Below are positions 43,323 through 55,446 of a stretch of DNA of 64,000 bases, piece after piece. The stretch comes from Sipunculus nudus (Eukaryota; Annelida; Sipuncula; Golfingiida; Sipunculidae): the NCBI GenBank assembly GCA_026874595.1, contig CM049322.1, positions 6,061,900 through 6,125,899 on the forward strand, written 5' to 3'. Position numbers and translations under genes: made by a program. The notes under the pieces were generated by a model. The model made no database searches. It was not told the DNA's origin and saw only the letters and a list, made by a program, of their open reading frames with translations. Position 1 is the stretch's first letter. Each line of letters opens with the position of its first letter.

Positions 43323-43483
43323 CTGTAATAGAATTAATCTGTCGTTTGGCCAATGATTAACACACTTGGCATTTACACGCACAAGCTTGAAGCTTGGCAT
43401 AACCTGTTGGATAGTATAACTAGATAATTGTTTCCATAAATTATTGTATATTAAAATGCCTATCATGTATTTATGTTAGGTAC

Positions 43484-43757
43484 CTGGTTTTAGGCAACAA
43501 GGAGTTTTATTTGATGTCGGTTTCAGTTCAGTCCTCATTCTGTGAGAACTATTTCTTGTCAGACTCCTCAGAGTTGGTGTATACATTTTTATGGAATAGC
43601 ATTGTTTAATTACAACGCACCTGGAAACTTGTTTTCTCACACTTTGGTCTCTTGAGGCGTATCCATTTCCACATTCATGCATCGTATGACATATCTCATA
43701 ATATTTTAAGGCGATAAGCCAAGAACGAGCAGGCATGAGTTTGTACACTAAGTACAA
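43484..43757 (-). pseudogene. Possible degenerate TSP1 exon
   Basis: The open frame contains HECGNGYASRDQS, recalling TCGxGY.SR.Q, and ends SNKTPCCLKPG directly before a GT donor, recalling C...PCPG. The tryptophans are absent and the length is wrong. It may be a strongly decayed cassette or chance. Confidence 0.3.
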
Positions 43758-44554
43758 GAGAGAAAATTAAAATCTCCTAGGTCAGCACGATAGATATTGG
43801 CGTCTAACCGTACGAAGATCCACAAAAGGGTCGGAGATCGCCAATAAATCGATAAGCAGTGGGACGATTACATAGTATCGTATGTCTGCGGGTGGCCAGC
43901 GTAGCTCACTAACGGATTTGCGAGTTCTGTTTAAATAAGTAAAAATCCGATGCTTATCAGTCCTGTGGAGCTCATACGCTGCTGGTTGTGTGTGGTACCG
44001 AATGTTGTCATGTGCTGTGGCATATTCGTCTACAGATAATGGATTTATCCAGAGTGGATAACAGTGTTTTACTGACATGGTCAGAGTAAGATAACAGTGA
44101 AGCCTACGAGCCTACTAGTTTTTCGGAAAAGTGTCTAATATAAGGAGAAGGACCACCGGCTATGGTGTTTTCAGAACATCCCGTGTATTGTGCTTTGAGG
44201 ACGTTCCGTGCACTCTGGATCCAGCGAGTTTCAGGATTAAACAGGAATCTGTGCTTTTGTGTATTTATATGGACTCAATGGATTGTGTACCATTTGTGTT
44301 GGACATAAGCTCATTTCTTTATCAAATGTTTATTGTTTATGTTTTACACGTCTTTCTCGTTTCCTTCGAGTGCATGTGTAAGATTCAAGCCATCTCAATT
44401 CACCATTTTAAAGAATCTGGAATTCCATTCCTTTTTTTTTGGGGGGGGGGGGGGGGGGTGACACTTATATATCATGTATAATTAAACTAACACGGGATAT
44501 ACTGTGTATAGGCTAACACACGTGCTACAAAATATATAATTGAACATAGATTAC

Positions 44555-44716
44555 CTATACAAGGAGATGTACTACATGACTGGTTCTGCCTGGATTCTCC
44601 ATTGCAGTCATCAATGGTGAAAGTCCCCGGATTACAAGAACGAACTCTGAACCGAACTTCACCGCAAGAGGCGCTGCACGTGTCCCAGCTGGACCATCTC
44701 TCCCAGGAGGCGGGGA
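44555..44716 (-). CDS. Copy A TSP1 exon a7, intact
   Basis: 162 nt, phase 1-1. It reads SWERWSSWDTCSASCGE, then RVRSCNPGTFTIDDCNG and CSTSPC. The WxxWxxW and CSxSCG elements are TSP1 hallmarks (C-mannosylation and O-fucosylation sites by family knowledge). Confidence 0.8.
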   Translation of the reverse strand, partial: SPPPGRDGPAGTRAAPLAVKFGSEFVLVIRGLSPLMTAMENPGRTSHVVHLLV

Positions 44717-45766
44717 CTTTCAAAGACAGTGCACAGCATAATGAACTCAAAATGCCAAGATATGATATTGTATAATATAATTTGACAAATAATCAAGTTG
44801 ATTGTCTTATTTCATATAATAATATATTCTGTGACAATATAAGGTGTATAAGGTGAAAATAAATCAAGTTCATTGTATCATATAAGGGATAATGTTTCCT
44901 GTTTATTGTGTTGTATAATGGTATAATATATATTCTTTATTGTGGTAATATGTCATGGGTATTGTATGATATAATGCGATCATATATGCTGTTAATTGTG
45001 TGATATATTGTCATAATATATCCTGTTTATTTAAATGTATACATTTCTACACCAGAGGACCTGGATATTGTATGGTTTAATGTGAAAATAAAGCATGTTA
45101 CTTTAAATATACCCATTTCTATAACACAAGATTAGGCTATTGTATGATATGGTGTGAAAATATATCATGTTCCATTTAATGTTTACATTTGAAAAACAGG
45201 ACTCGATAATACATAAGAAAACCGGTAACTGACTTCATTCATTTCAGTAACCTAAATGTTTGTTTTTTGTTCTGATCATCTCAGTGATATTTAATAGGTT
45301 AAAATAATCATATTAGGCAAAGTTGGCCAACCTGTATAAGTGTTGACAGTGTATGACGGTTTAGTGAAGAGAACATTCAGTATTAGCATTTAGTGTGCCA
45401 GTCCCTCAGTACATCCTGATAATGTTATATCATTATTTTCCTTAAATAACTGATATGTAAGGAACATTAAAGAAAACTACAGTCAGATTTTTCTCGCATA
45501 CTTCTCCTGAGAACCCGGCTTAAAGAATAAGACCGTTTTGTACCTTTTTGTTATTTTTATGTTTCGTCCAACACAATCCATCATGGATGCTATTATAAAA
45601 GCTACTGCAAGTAATTTCTGTTTATACCTTGATATATGTTATACCCTGATACGTATTTAGCTTGGAAAGACCCTGAAATTCCCGTAATCGTGCCACATGT
45701 TAAATGCGTAATCCCCGATTGCGCCCGGATTAAAAGGGATCAAATGTATGCAGACAAAATACATAC

Positions 45767-45833
<67 letters not shown>

Positions 45834-45941
45834 CCCGTGTGTTCTGTGACCACTTTCCTTCAATGGACACATCTTTGTTTTATTATTAATTATAATATTT
45901 TGGTGAAAGAAACACGGTCAGACGATAAGAAAAAAACATAC

Positions 45942-46110
45942 TTGGGCAAGGGGTAACATTACATCGCATTACATTCAGGACGCCCGAGGCTGCAGTAACC
46001 TTGGTGACAATAGCTGCCGTCAGGGCAATAACAGTGACGGGAGCGAATCCCACCACCACAGGTCGCACTACACTGCGCCCATCCCGACCACTGTCTCCTT
46101 CCTCCACCCA
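45942..46110 (-). pseudogene. Copy A TSP1 exon a8, frameshifted
   Basis: 169 nt, not a multiple of three. It reads RQWSGWAQCSATCGGGIRSR, then CYCPDGSYCHQGYCSLGRPE in frame, then hits TAA, while the expected CNVTPCP end is in another frame. A 1-nt insertion explains this. Confidence 0.72.
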
Positions 46111-46824
46111 CTGCATTCAAACGTATAATGTACGTATAACAGGTGTCAAATATTTAGGATATAAATATATTAAAATTACTCTAACATATTGTGATATTCA
46201 AATCAAAATGCTTATTCCTGTAATGTAACGTTAGTGTTATACAACCTGTGCAGAAGATTATTATAAATCCAAGAAAAAATATTAAAGGGTATTTTACTCA
46301 ATTACCAGAAGCAAAGCAGAACTTGTAAAACTTGCCTTTATTCGACATTATGGAATAACATTTTACACCAAAGAATTATATGTACATCCTGTTTGTGGAA
46401 TTATATTTTCATTTCCTGTTCTCTTTATTCCAAAAATTGAAAAATTCATATCAAATTACTGATCTAAAAAAACTGAAGATGAAATCTTGCGAAATGAGAA
46501 AATGAGAAAATTACACGTATTCCTTACGCCCACAAATCAGTTTCATCAATAAAATTAGCAAGTTTGTACGGAGATGAAATGCAGCGAAGGTAATTTATTT
46601 GTATTAATTTAAAATTAATCTTGAACTATGGCTTTTTAATTTTTATTTGAACGATCCATTTACATTTATAAAAATGTGATTTTTTTTGGGAACACTATTG
46701 ATTTTGAATATGTTAATACGTTTATTAATGCTGATAAATATTACCGGCCGATGGTGCACTCTCTTCTGCTAAACCATTTGCTTTTGAAGTTTCTAGAATA
46801 AATGTCAAGCCTTCCTCCACATAC

Positions 46825-47010
46825 CTGGGCATTCTTGTGTGTTGCAGCGGGACACGGAGACAGTCCCTGGTCCGCAGGTGCCCTTGCGACAGTAATCACT
46901 ATCAGAAGGACATTAGCAATATTGCAGATGAAAACCGCCTCCACATGACCTGCTACAACTCGTCCAACCAGACCAACGAGATTTGTACCGGGTATATGAC
47001 CATGCATCCA
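46825..47010 (-). pseudogene. Copy A TSP1 exon a9, nonsense
   Basis: 186 nt, phase 1-1. It reads RWSGWTSCSRSCGGGFH and, after an in-frame TAA (46915-46913), CPSDSDYCRKGTCGPG and CNTQECP. The region around the stop has extra cysteines compared with other repeats, a pattern shared with the next exon. Confidence 0.72.
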
Positions 47011-48399
47011 CTGGAAGAAACACACCTTATCATGATCAAATTTGCTTAAATAATCAAGAAAATGTTTACCATTTTCGGTACATAGACGGCATTTATAGAT
47101 CAATGATAAGGTCAAAATCACTCGATAATGACTCTTGCCCTCGGTCCGCATAGAATCTTTCCAGTAAAATAAGATAAATTGTAATATATATATATATAGC
47201 TTTCAAGATTATATGATTTGTTCCTTGTGATTTATCCTAACCTCTAGAGAAGTTCGCTCATAATTCTTAGTAAATGATCTAAAAGAGAAAAAGCCCCGAT
47301 GAAAACACAAAACTTCGACCCCTTGGGAGAATGATGGGAAGTCGCTGAGTTTAAAGAGAGAAAACAGCTTTGTATACAAGTGTCGGCGGTGGTGTCACAA
47401 AGTCCTCGTCCGTGTCTCCAAGTCCAAATGGAAAAATTCTCAACAGAACCTCAGGCGTTGCTATCAAATATCAATTTAATATTATGATTTAATATTCCTA
47501 CATTAAACTCCTTAAAAAAAATATGTCGCAACAAGAGTGGATTCAGTTTTAGACGGGTCTCGATGCAGGTGTTGGCGGAGGTATGTGTTCTGTGTTTTCA
47601 AGTTTCAATTTAGTAATCTGAATGTTATGTATGATTCGGCTACTATTGATGAATTAGTTACCTTGCTTTAAAAATAAAATACTCCTTTAAACAGCAGGAA
47701 AGTCCTAGACACAACGTTGACTGGTGACGTCATTGTAGGAAAACTTTGGAAAAAAGTGACGTCATTGGCGTGCATATCTCATGAGTAAAGGTGTATATAC
47801 ACCATCAATAATATATCTTATCTTACAAAACTTATTCATTTTAGCAAACTGCAAAAGTATCCCAGCAAAACTATCCCATGACACGGTCCTAGTACCTCCT
47901 TTTCCCCTGGCCTAAATGTTGTTGCTATCATGTGCGTGATAACAAACGATCCTCATTTAAGTGTTTACGATAATTAGACTGCATAACGAGATGTCTGATC
48001 TTGCGCATGCGTGCTTACTCCCAAACAAGGAGAAGGAAAATATAAGAATAAAAAATGATACATAGACTGGAAGCTACACAAGTCCTGCTTTGTAAAGTTT
48101 CATCCATGCCGGCATCAAATACCACAATATTTCTAAAAAAAATACAGTATACTTCAAGCGTATTCAGAAGCCGCCCTAGAGGAGTCCGGACCCCCCTCCC
48201 TCTTTTTTTCAACCGCACCAACCTATAAGATTTAACCATTGAATATGGCCTTTACCACTTCTTTACGGATACTGGGGACCTTATTCCTGGATGTGTCATT
48301 AGTCCTTCTGCGTGTAACCTCTTTTTTCCTAAATTCTGTATGTGCCCCTGCATTTTGTGTGCATGGTATGCGAGGAGGCCTCTTTTAAAAAACTATATA
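47011..48399. other. Between copy A exons and a transposon; nothing recognised
   Basis: Upstream of the last recognised copy A exon. No signal-peptide exon or further TSP1 repeat was identified, so the 5' end of copy A is missing or too decayed. Confidence 0.45.
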
Positions 48400-49671
48400 C
48401 AAACCTGTTTAAAGCGGACAGTCAAGAGACTTAATCATTTTGTCCTTAATAGTGAGGTGTCCTTATTAGGCAGGTTGACCTTGGTTGATAACAGGGATTA
48501 TAAATAAAAACAAAAAACAGCTGCAAGAACGTCTTCATTGTATTATATCCGATTTCATATTTATGTAATACATATTCATGCACAGATCATGCATTCAATA
48601 TTCATGTACAAACTGTGATTATTTTTACTTATCTCAAGTAGTGAACAATATAAGGAGAAAAGTCTATGAAGACATCCGTAAAAACAATGTTCATGTGCTC
48701 GCGAACGCTCTTTGTTTCTGATTCGATCAGTCGAATAAGCTTGACTTTTTCAGATAGCATAAGCTCCCGCCTAGGAGTACGTATGGTGCCAACTGGCGGC
48801 ATTGCCTAATACTCTCCTTTTCCAGCTATCCAAATTGGATAATCTCAAAGATAATGACGAGGTTGATAATGCGAATATTGTAATGGCTACGAACCTGGTA
48901 ACATTCGTTTTTATTGGTGAATGTAGCTTAGGCGTAAAATAAACTTTCTTTGATGATGGTTGTTTGGTTTGATTTGCTTTAATGTTGAAGGCACCACGAG
49001 ATTAAACGAACCCCGAGGAGCTTGTGCACGGCGGCATGGTACAAACAGCTACGGAGCAAGCAGGTGTTTGACACTGAGCAGCAAAACCGATAAATTAATA
49101 TCAAACAGCCTGCTCTAACAAAGTGGCTAATTTTACGGTTAGATACTGCTTGGAGTGATCAGGGACACATGGGTAATCAGTAGCCGTTTTATCAATTTAA
49201 TGACCCCGCGGTCGAGCGAAAACATGCAGCTTCGCAAAGTGTGAATGATCAACCATGAAATAAAGTCACGCGATATATACCGCTTCATATTTGCTGTGTT
49301 TAACTTAAGACCACATCACATCGTGACATGAGCACAGCCACGCATTAAGGTAACAACTGGAGATTGCATAATCCTTTGTGTTCCAGTCCTTGGAACAACA
49401 ACAGTACAGGTAGTCTTTGATGTTGCCCGGAGCGAGTGATCAGTGTCCGCCGAAAGTTGCGTATCGTGTCCGCATTTGTCAGGTTCATTCACTCTAATAA
49501 TGTTGGTTTGAGTTGAAATCTGCTGTCCGTTGTCCTCAGTAGTGAGGTGTCCGCCTTACAGAGGTTCCGCTTATACATAACATATAGGGTATTTTGAAAG
49601 GACTTAAGTGTGTTGTCCGCTTTAGCCAGTTGTCCGCGTAAGTGAGGTGTCCGTTAGACAAGTTTTCACTG
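48400..49671 (-). mobile_element. Tigger/pogo-like DNA transposon, copy 2
   Basis: It is the inverted relative of 9665-10960, with the outer end CAGTGAAAACTTGTCTAACG reading inward from 49671. An ATG at 48802-48800 (minus) starts MPPVGTIRTPRRELMLSEKV, continuing KLIRLIESETKSVREHMN. This is a good N-terminal helix-turn-helix start of Tigger/CENP-B-like transposases and longer than in copy 1. No DDE domain follows. The left end lacks the first CAGTG bases. Confidence 0.75.
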
Positions 49672-51039
49672 CAGTTTGCGTATATATGGAAAGTCAAATA
49701 CAGAGTGATTGTTAATAGGGTTAATAACATGTATGTTCGTTTAAAAGAAAAGATACTACATGTTCGGTTTAGGCAGCTTTTAAGTAAAGGCAATAATGTT
49801 ACCAAGAGGTATTACACTCTCCATGTAACTATCTCATTGTAAAAATATCGGTCCTCCTTCAGCACAACAAAATAAAGATTACAGTGAAATTCGGTCTTGT
49901 TTGCGGTATATGCAATTTTTGAATGCTTTTATTGTCAGTTACATACTTCTTTAGTTGTTACATTGACGTATCTTATTAAGCACAGTCATAAATGGCCTGC
50001 AATGAATGTCGTACTTGTAGACAGAAAATATATTTAAACTTAAAATATCTAAGAAAATGTGTAACCCCACAGGAATCTGATAAATATTTTTTCTTATTTT
50101 ATCATGGCTAGATTTGTCGAGGTGGCCCAGTCGAAATTTGATGTCCAACTAAACCGACAGGAGCCGCTAGTTCAAAATTATTCGTTATATTGTTGATCAC
50201 AGCTTACGTGTGAGTTTTACGTTTGCTTATGTAGTACTTCTTCTTCTTTGTGGTTGTGGCAATCAAAGCATCATAAGGTCAATCCATAAAAGATACACTT
50301 AATTATACTAAACACGTGTAGGCTGATGCACGTGATCTTTGGCCCTCTTAAAGGCAAGGTATGTGATCCAGTATACCAGATGCAGCTAAAGCTGTTTCCA
50401 TTGGCATGTAAATGCTTATACACGTAAATATGTACAGCAAAAGCGATCATATGATTTGTAACTGTGGTGTTTCCGTTCTTGCGTTCTTGTGTATGTGAGG
50501 AAATGCTTCACCCATAGGTTCTGCGTGTACTAAATAATTTTGATAAAAAGACGTAACTCCATTTAATTTTAAGGAAGGCCTGCTAGACAGACTCTACTAT
50601 TATAAACGTTTGCTAGTACATTCATGCATGCCCACAGGGAAAGAAAGTTTTTCCACGCATATACGCACTTACAAATACAATGTAAGGTGTAATTGAACCT
50701 TATAAATTAAAAAAAAAACCCTTATTCTGTCATATATGCATCGACCTATGATGAAATATGTCGGTTCATGACTTAGTGTATAATTAACAATAAACAATAA
50801 ATTTCAGTACCTCATGCTCTATGTGTGAACTCTAAGAGTTGTTTTGTACTAAAAGTATTAACCCCCCCCACACACACACACACTTCTAACGTTCTCTCTT
50901 TTGTCCGACATAGAAGGACAATTTATGATTGTATAAAATCTTTTGGTTGTCGTCATTACGTCGATTTCTTTATATACATACACATACATATTTGCATACA
51001 AACACACGCATATATATGTGTCTGTACATTCCATGAATT

Positions 51040-51085
<46 letters not shown>

Positions 51086-51540
51086 CGGATAAACGTCGAA
51101 TGATAATATACGGATGATAAGTTCATCTTACACTCTTTTCGCTGTAGATCTGTTTTCGTAGAAATAATCTTTATTTCCCCACAATGCTTTCTACAACAAA
51201 TTACAAACAGGAAGAAGGAAGGTACTGGGTCACATGTCACAATCACGATAGCCGCTGTCGCCCGCTGGAAATATATAGGTTACCATAATAAAAGGTTTCA
51301 TTTGAAAATTAGATATCTGAATTTATTTGCCCATATATCAAGGCTATGGGATAAATGGAAATGCAATGTTCCCAACGGCAATCCATTAGATATGTATCTA
51401 TTCGACATAAAAATAGAAAAAGACCGGTCTTTTGTTTGTTTATGAATATTAATTCACCATTTCATAGACAACATTATAATTTTCCCTGCATGTAATGCCA
51501 GGACGTTAATATTTTTTACACAAAAACTATTTTGTTTCCC
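49672..51540. other. Spacer between transposon and TM/tail duplicates
   Basis: No exon recognised. Near 51013-51045, CATATATATGTGTCTGTACATTCC-like sequence repeats the 3' flank of the tail exons (52150-52180), so a remnant of a further copy may start here. Short CA and AT tracts are present. Confidence 0.4.
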
Positions 51541-52216
51541 TTAAGTATGCAAGTCCCACATGAAATATGTATATATATACCCATATGTACCCAGTACAAC
51601 CTTGTTTTGCTACGGAAATATAGACCAGGTATAGGTTAAACATGTGCATTGTCGTGAAAAGCTGCAATCAAAAGGATTTATTGAACAAACGTTTCGAAAT
51701 TGTATCCACCTTTCTCCAAGGGCCAAGGCACCCAACCGTGCAAGAAGAAGTTATAAAAACCGATATTACTGATGTTTAAGTTCAGTGACACTATGCCCTG
51801 ATGAGGCCAAACCAGACTTGGTTGATAATGACAGCAGTACAGGTATTATAAAAGGGACTCAAGTATCCCGATTAAATGAAGCATATAGGCTGTAATTATC
51901 ATGGTGGACATATACATATAAAATTCCAGTATAAAGACGTTATGACTCAACAAACGGCTTTTTCTAGGGCTAAGCAGAGTGATCAGGCATTTTACTACAA
52001 CACCTAAGAGAATATGTAAGTTTATTATAGGTACTATTTACATTTAAGACCAGACCAAACTTGAGTGAGTAATTATGCAGGTTTTATTACCAAAAGCGAC
52101 CGAATACGTGTTCGTGATGTTGTAAAACATGTAATATGGAAATAAAAATAGACATATGTGTCTGTACATTCCATGAATTGTTCATTATGGACCCACACGG
52201 ACGCAGCAGGAATGTA

Positions 52217-52400
52217 TTACTTTTCCGACATTTCAAACATGTCTTTGTTCTCTTGTTGCCATGTGTGAACACCTTTTCCAGCATCAACAATATTTTGTCC
52301 ATTGTCAGACAATTCAAGGCTTATCCTTGAAACATCTTCTGGTTCATGTTCTGACCCATCGACAACTGGTTTGTCACTTGGATAAGACATCATCAGGCGT
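52217..52400 (-). CDS. Cytoplasmic tail exon, extra copy (unit 1)
   Basis: 184 nt, phase 2 to stop. It reads RLMMSYPSDKPVVDGSEHEP, then DVSRISLELSDNGQN and ends MFEMSEK. It differs from the copy B tail at two residues (MM versus IM, DVS versus DVP). The open frame is kept despite the redundant position. Confidence 0.75.
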
Positions 52401-52484
52401 CTAAAATATAACGAAACTATATATATATATAATATACGTACTTTATATTTCAATAAATGAGTAAGGTTACGATAATGAACCTTA

Positions 52485-52548
<64 letters not shown>

Positions 52549-53196
52549 ATTATGAGAGCCAGGAGTATGAAAGGACAACAGTCTATAGAAAAGAGTCATC
52601 TTTCATTTATTATCCAATTGAACTGAAACTGACACGGCTAAACGATTCATGCGTCTTAGAGTTGGAAGTTATGCCAGTATGATACCAAATGTACCTGTAT
52701 TTCGGTTTCTGTTGTTTCACAGTAATATCCAATTTACTACATACTCATTAAAGTTCATCATATAAAGGAAACTACAATCAGCAAATATTTTCTATCTAGG
52801 AGGTGCTTGTCACTTTTAAATGATTGGATATACTATTACTGTGTAACTTAATTAATATACCTTTTTTCCTACGAACAAAACGGAGTGAACGGAGTAACCA
52901 GATAAAATATCTTTTATAATTTCTAAATATACTTTAAAGAGTAAACGTCAACTAGATTGCCCGTTAATATGCTCCGAGATAACATATTTTGGTGCTCCGG
53001 ACTAGTTTGGGATGTTTGGTTTATCAATAACACGTCCAAGCTTTTGAGCGAAAATGAAACAGGTAAGTAATAATGATGAGAGAAATAATTATTTTACTAT
53101 TATTAATTGAAAATGTTGAAACATTAATGCAAACCAAGAATATTATTAATATATATTGTCTTGAATGTTCCCATAATTAAAACCTACGTACCTTAT

Positions 53197-53302
53197 TTTG
53201 ACGACGAGATATATACCGATTACACTAAGGATGACAATCAGACCTCCAGGTACTGCGATCAGCGCTATCCTCTTAACGGCCTGCTTGTCAGAGAGTTCTA
53301 GT
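53197..53302 (-). CDS. TM exon, extra copy (unit 1)
   Basis: 106 nt, phase 1 to 2, apparently identical in protein to the copy B TM exon (ELSDKQAVKR, then VPGGLIVILSVIGIYLVVKI). It lies downstream of the copy B tail stop, so copy B transcripts would use it only by skipping the nearer TM and tail exons. Confidence 0.75.
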
Positions 53303-53862
53303 AAAAATTTAAAACCGATTTTAAGTATGCAAGTCCCACATGAAATATGTATATATATACCCATATGTACCCAGTACAACCTTGTTTTGCTACGGAAATA
53401 TAGACCAGGTATAGGTTAAACATGTGCATTGTCGTGAAAAGCTGCAATCAAAAGGATTTATTGAACAAACGTTTCGAAATTGTATCCACCTTTCTCCAAG
53501 GGCCAAGGCACCCAACCGTGCAAGAAGAAGTTATAAAAACCGATATTACTGATGTTTAAGTTCAGTGACACTATGCCCTGATGAGGCCAAACCAGACTTG
53601 GTTGATAATGACAGCAGTACAGGTATTATAAAAGGGACTCAAGTATCCCGATTAAATGAAGCATATAGGCTGTAATTATCATGGTGGACATATACATATA
53701 AAATTCCAGTATAAAGACGTTATGACTCAACAAACGGCTTTTTCTAGGGCTAAGCAGAGTGATCAGGCATTTTACTACAACACCTAAGAGAATATGTAAG
53801 TTTATTATAGGTACTATTTACATTTAAGACCAGACCAAACTTGAGTGAGTAATTATGCAGGT

Positions 53863-53868
53863 TTTATT
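53863..53868 (-). promoter_or_regulatory. Candidate polyadenylation signal, copy B
   Basis: AATAAA on the minus strand about 130 nt past the tail stop, in a position shared with the other tail copies. Confidence 0.4.
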
Positions 53869-53996
53869 ACCAAAAGCGACCGAATACGTGTTCGTGATGT
53901 TGTAAAACATGTAATATGGAAATAAAAATAGACATATGTGTCTGTACATTCCATGAATTGTTCATTATGGACCCACACGGACGCAGCAGGAATGTA

Positions 53997-54180
53997 TTAC
54001 TTTTCCGACATTTCAAACATGTCTTTGTTCTCTTGTTGCCATGTGTGAACACCTTTTCCAGCATCAACAATATTTTGTCCATTGTCAGACAATTCAAGGC
54101 TTATCCTTGGAACATCTTCTGGTTCATGTTCTGACCCATCGACAACTGGTTTGTCACTTGGATAAGACATTATCAGGCGT
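53997..54180 (-). CDS. Copy B cytoplasmic tail exon
   Basis: 184 nt, phase 2 to the stop at 53999-53997. It reads RLIMSYPSDKPVVDGSEHEP, then DVPRISLELSDNGQN, ending MFEMSEK. An acidic tail without a recognised motif; S and T residues could be phosphorylated (inference). Confidence 0.87.
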
Positions 54181-54264
54181 CTAAAATATAACGAAACTAT
54201 ATATATATATAATATACGTACTTTATATTTCAATAAATGAGTAAGGTTACGATAATGAACCTTA

Positions 54265-54338
<74 letters not shown>

Positions 54339-55397
54339 GAGAGCCAGGAGTATGAAAGGACAACAGTCTATAGAAAAGCGTCATCTTTCATTTATTATCC
54401 AATTGAACTGAAACTGACACGGCTAAACGATTCATGCGTCTTAGAGTTGGAAGTTATGCCAGTATGATACCAAATGTACCTGTATTTCGGTTTCTGTTGT
54501 TTCACAGTAATATCCAATTTACTACATACTCATTAAAGTTCATCATATAAAGGAAACTACAATCAGCAAATATTTTCTATCTAGGAGGTGCTTGTCACTT
54601 TTAAATGATTGGATATACTATTACTGTGTAACTTAATTAATATACCTTTTTTCCTACGAACAAAACGGAGTGAACTGAGTAACCAGATAAAATATCTTTT
54701 ATAATTTCTAAATATACTTTAAAGAGTAAACGTCAACTAGATTGCCCGTTAATATGCTCCGAGATAACATATTTTGGTGCTCCGGACTAGTTTGGGATGT
54801 TTGGTTTATCAATAACACGTCCAAGCTTTTGAGCGAAAATGAAACAGGTAAGTAATAATGATGAGAGAAATAATTATTTTACTATTATTAATTGAAAATG
54901 TTGAAACATTAATGCAAACCAAGAATATTATTAATATATATTGTCTTGAATGTTCCCATAATTAAAACCTACGTACCTTATTTTGACGACGAGATATATA
55001 CCGATTACACTAAGGATGACAATCAGACCTCCAGGTACTGCGATCAGCGCTATCCTCTTAACGGCCTGCTTGTCAGAGAGTTCTAGTAAAAATTTAAAAC
55101 CGATTTTAATTATTATGTTTTATTCAAAGCGATAAGTTCAGGGGAGACATTTACATTTAGTTTGTGATGCACGAGTACAAGTAAATATACGTATATATAT
55201 ATATATATATATATTTGTTTATTTATTATTATTATTAATATAATCTTCTATTATCAGTTATAGCTGCTCTGGCCCGTTAAGATTTAAACACTATATATCT
55301 ATATTATACGGGGTGGCCTTAGTGTCTTAACTGTATTTAATAGGATTGTAATGAAAGAGTATACATGGACGTCCTGTGAAAAATAAGGGATATCAAT

Positions 55398-55446
<49 letters not shown>

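Larger units (their letters stand above)
37130..43410 (-). repeat. Segmental duplication, copy A of the TSP1 block
   Basis: This 6.3-kb block, including introns, microsatellite positions and a MITE, is nearly identical in order to 53390-59539. The right boundary is sharp: both copies match through AAGCTTGGCATAACCTGTTG and then diverge (43410 and 59539). The left boundary is near 37130. Copy A carries most of the disabling mutations. Confidence 0.85.
37750..47010 (-). pseudogene. TSP1-repeat transmembrane receptor, copy A, decaying
   Basis: Nine TSP1 exons plus TM and tail exons lie in order on the minus strand. Going 5' to 3': exons at 47.0 (TAA), 46.1 (frameshift), 44.7 (intact), 43.3 (intact), 42.1 (TAG and a lost Cys), 41.7 (intact), 40.85 (4-nt deletion), 40.4 (TAG), 39.6 kb (1-nt deletion and TGA), then TM 38.8 and tail 37.9 (both intact). 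The copy B counterparts of these six duplicated exons are all open. Every TSP1 exon begins and ends in phase 1, so the intact ones could still be joined in frame to TM and tail if broken ones were skipped. I call it a pseudogene because no full-length product is possible; a shortened product cannot be excluded. Family role (known): TSP1 repeats bind matrix and cell-surface ligands. Confidence 0.72.
51541..55110 (-). repeat. Two tandem 1,780-bp units carrying TM and tail exons
   Basis: Unit 1 is 51541-53320 and unit 2 is 53321 to about 55110. They match base for base over long stretches, differing at a few sites (for example CATCATC versus CATTATC near 52388/54168, and a TATTA-repeat length). 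The join is direct: ACCGATTTTAAGTATGC at 53312-53328. The high identity implies a very recent event or an assembly duplication. Confidence 0.85.

Noticed and set aside
43782-44481. Frames of 98 (minus) and 116 (plus) codons
   Set aside because: No recognised domain, no matching splice phases with neighbouring TSP1 exons; probably chance or unknown repeat.
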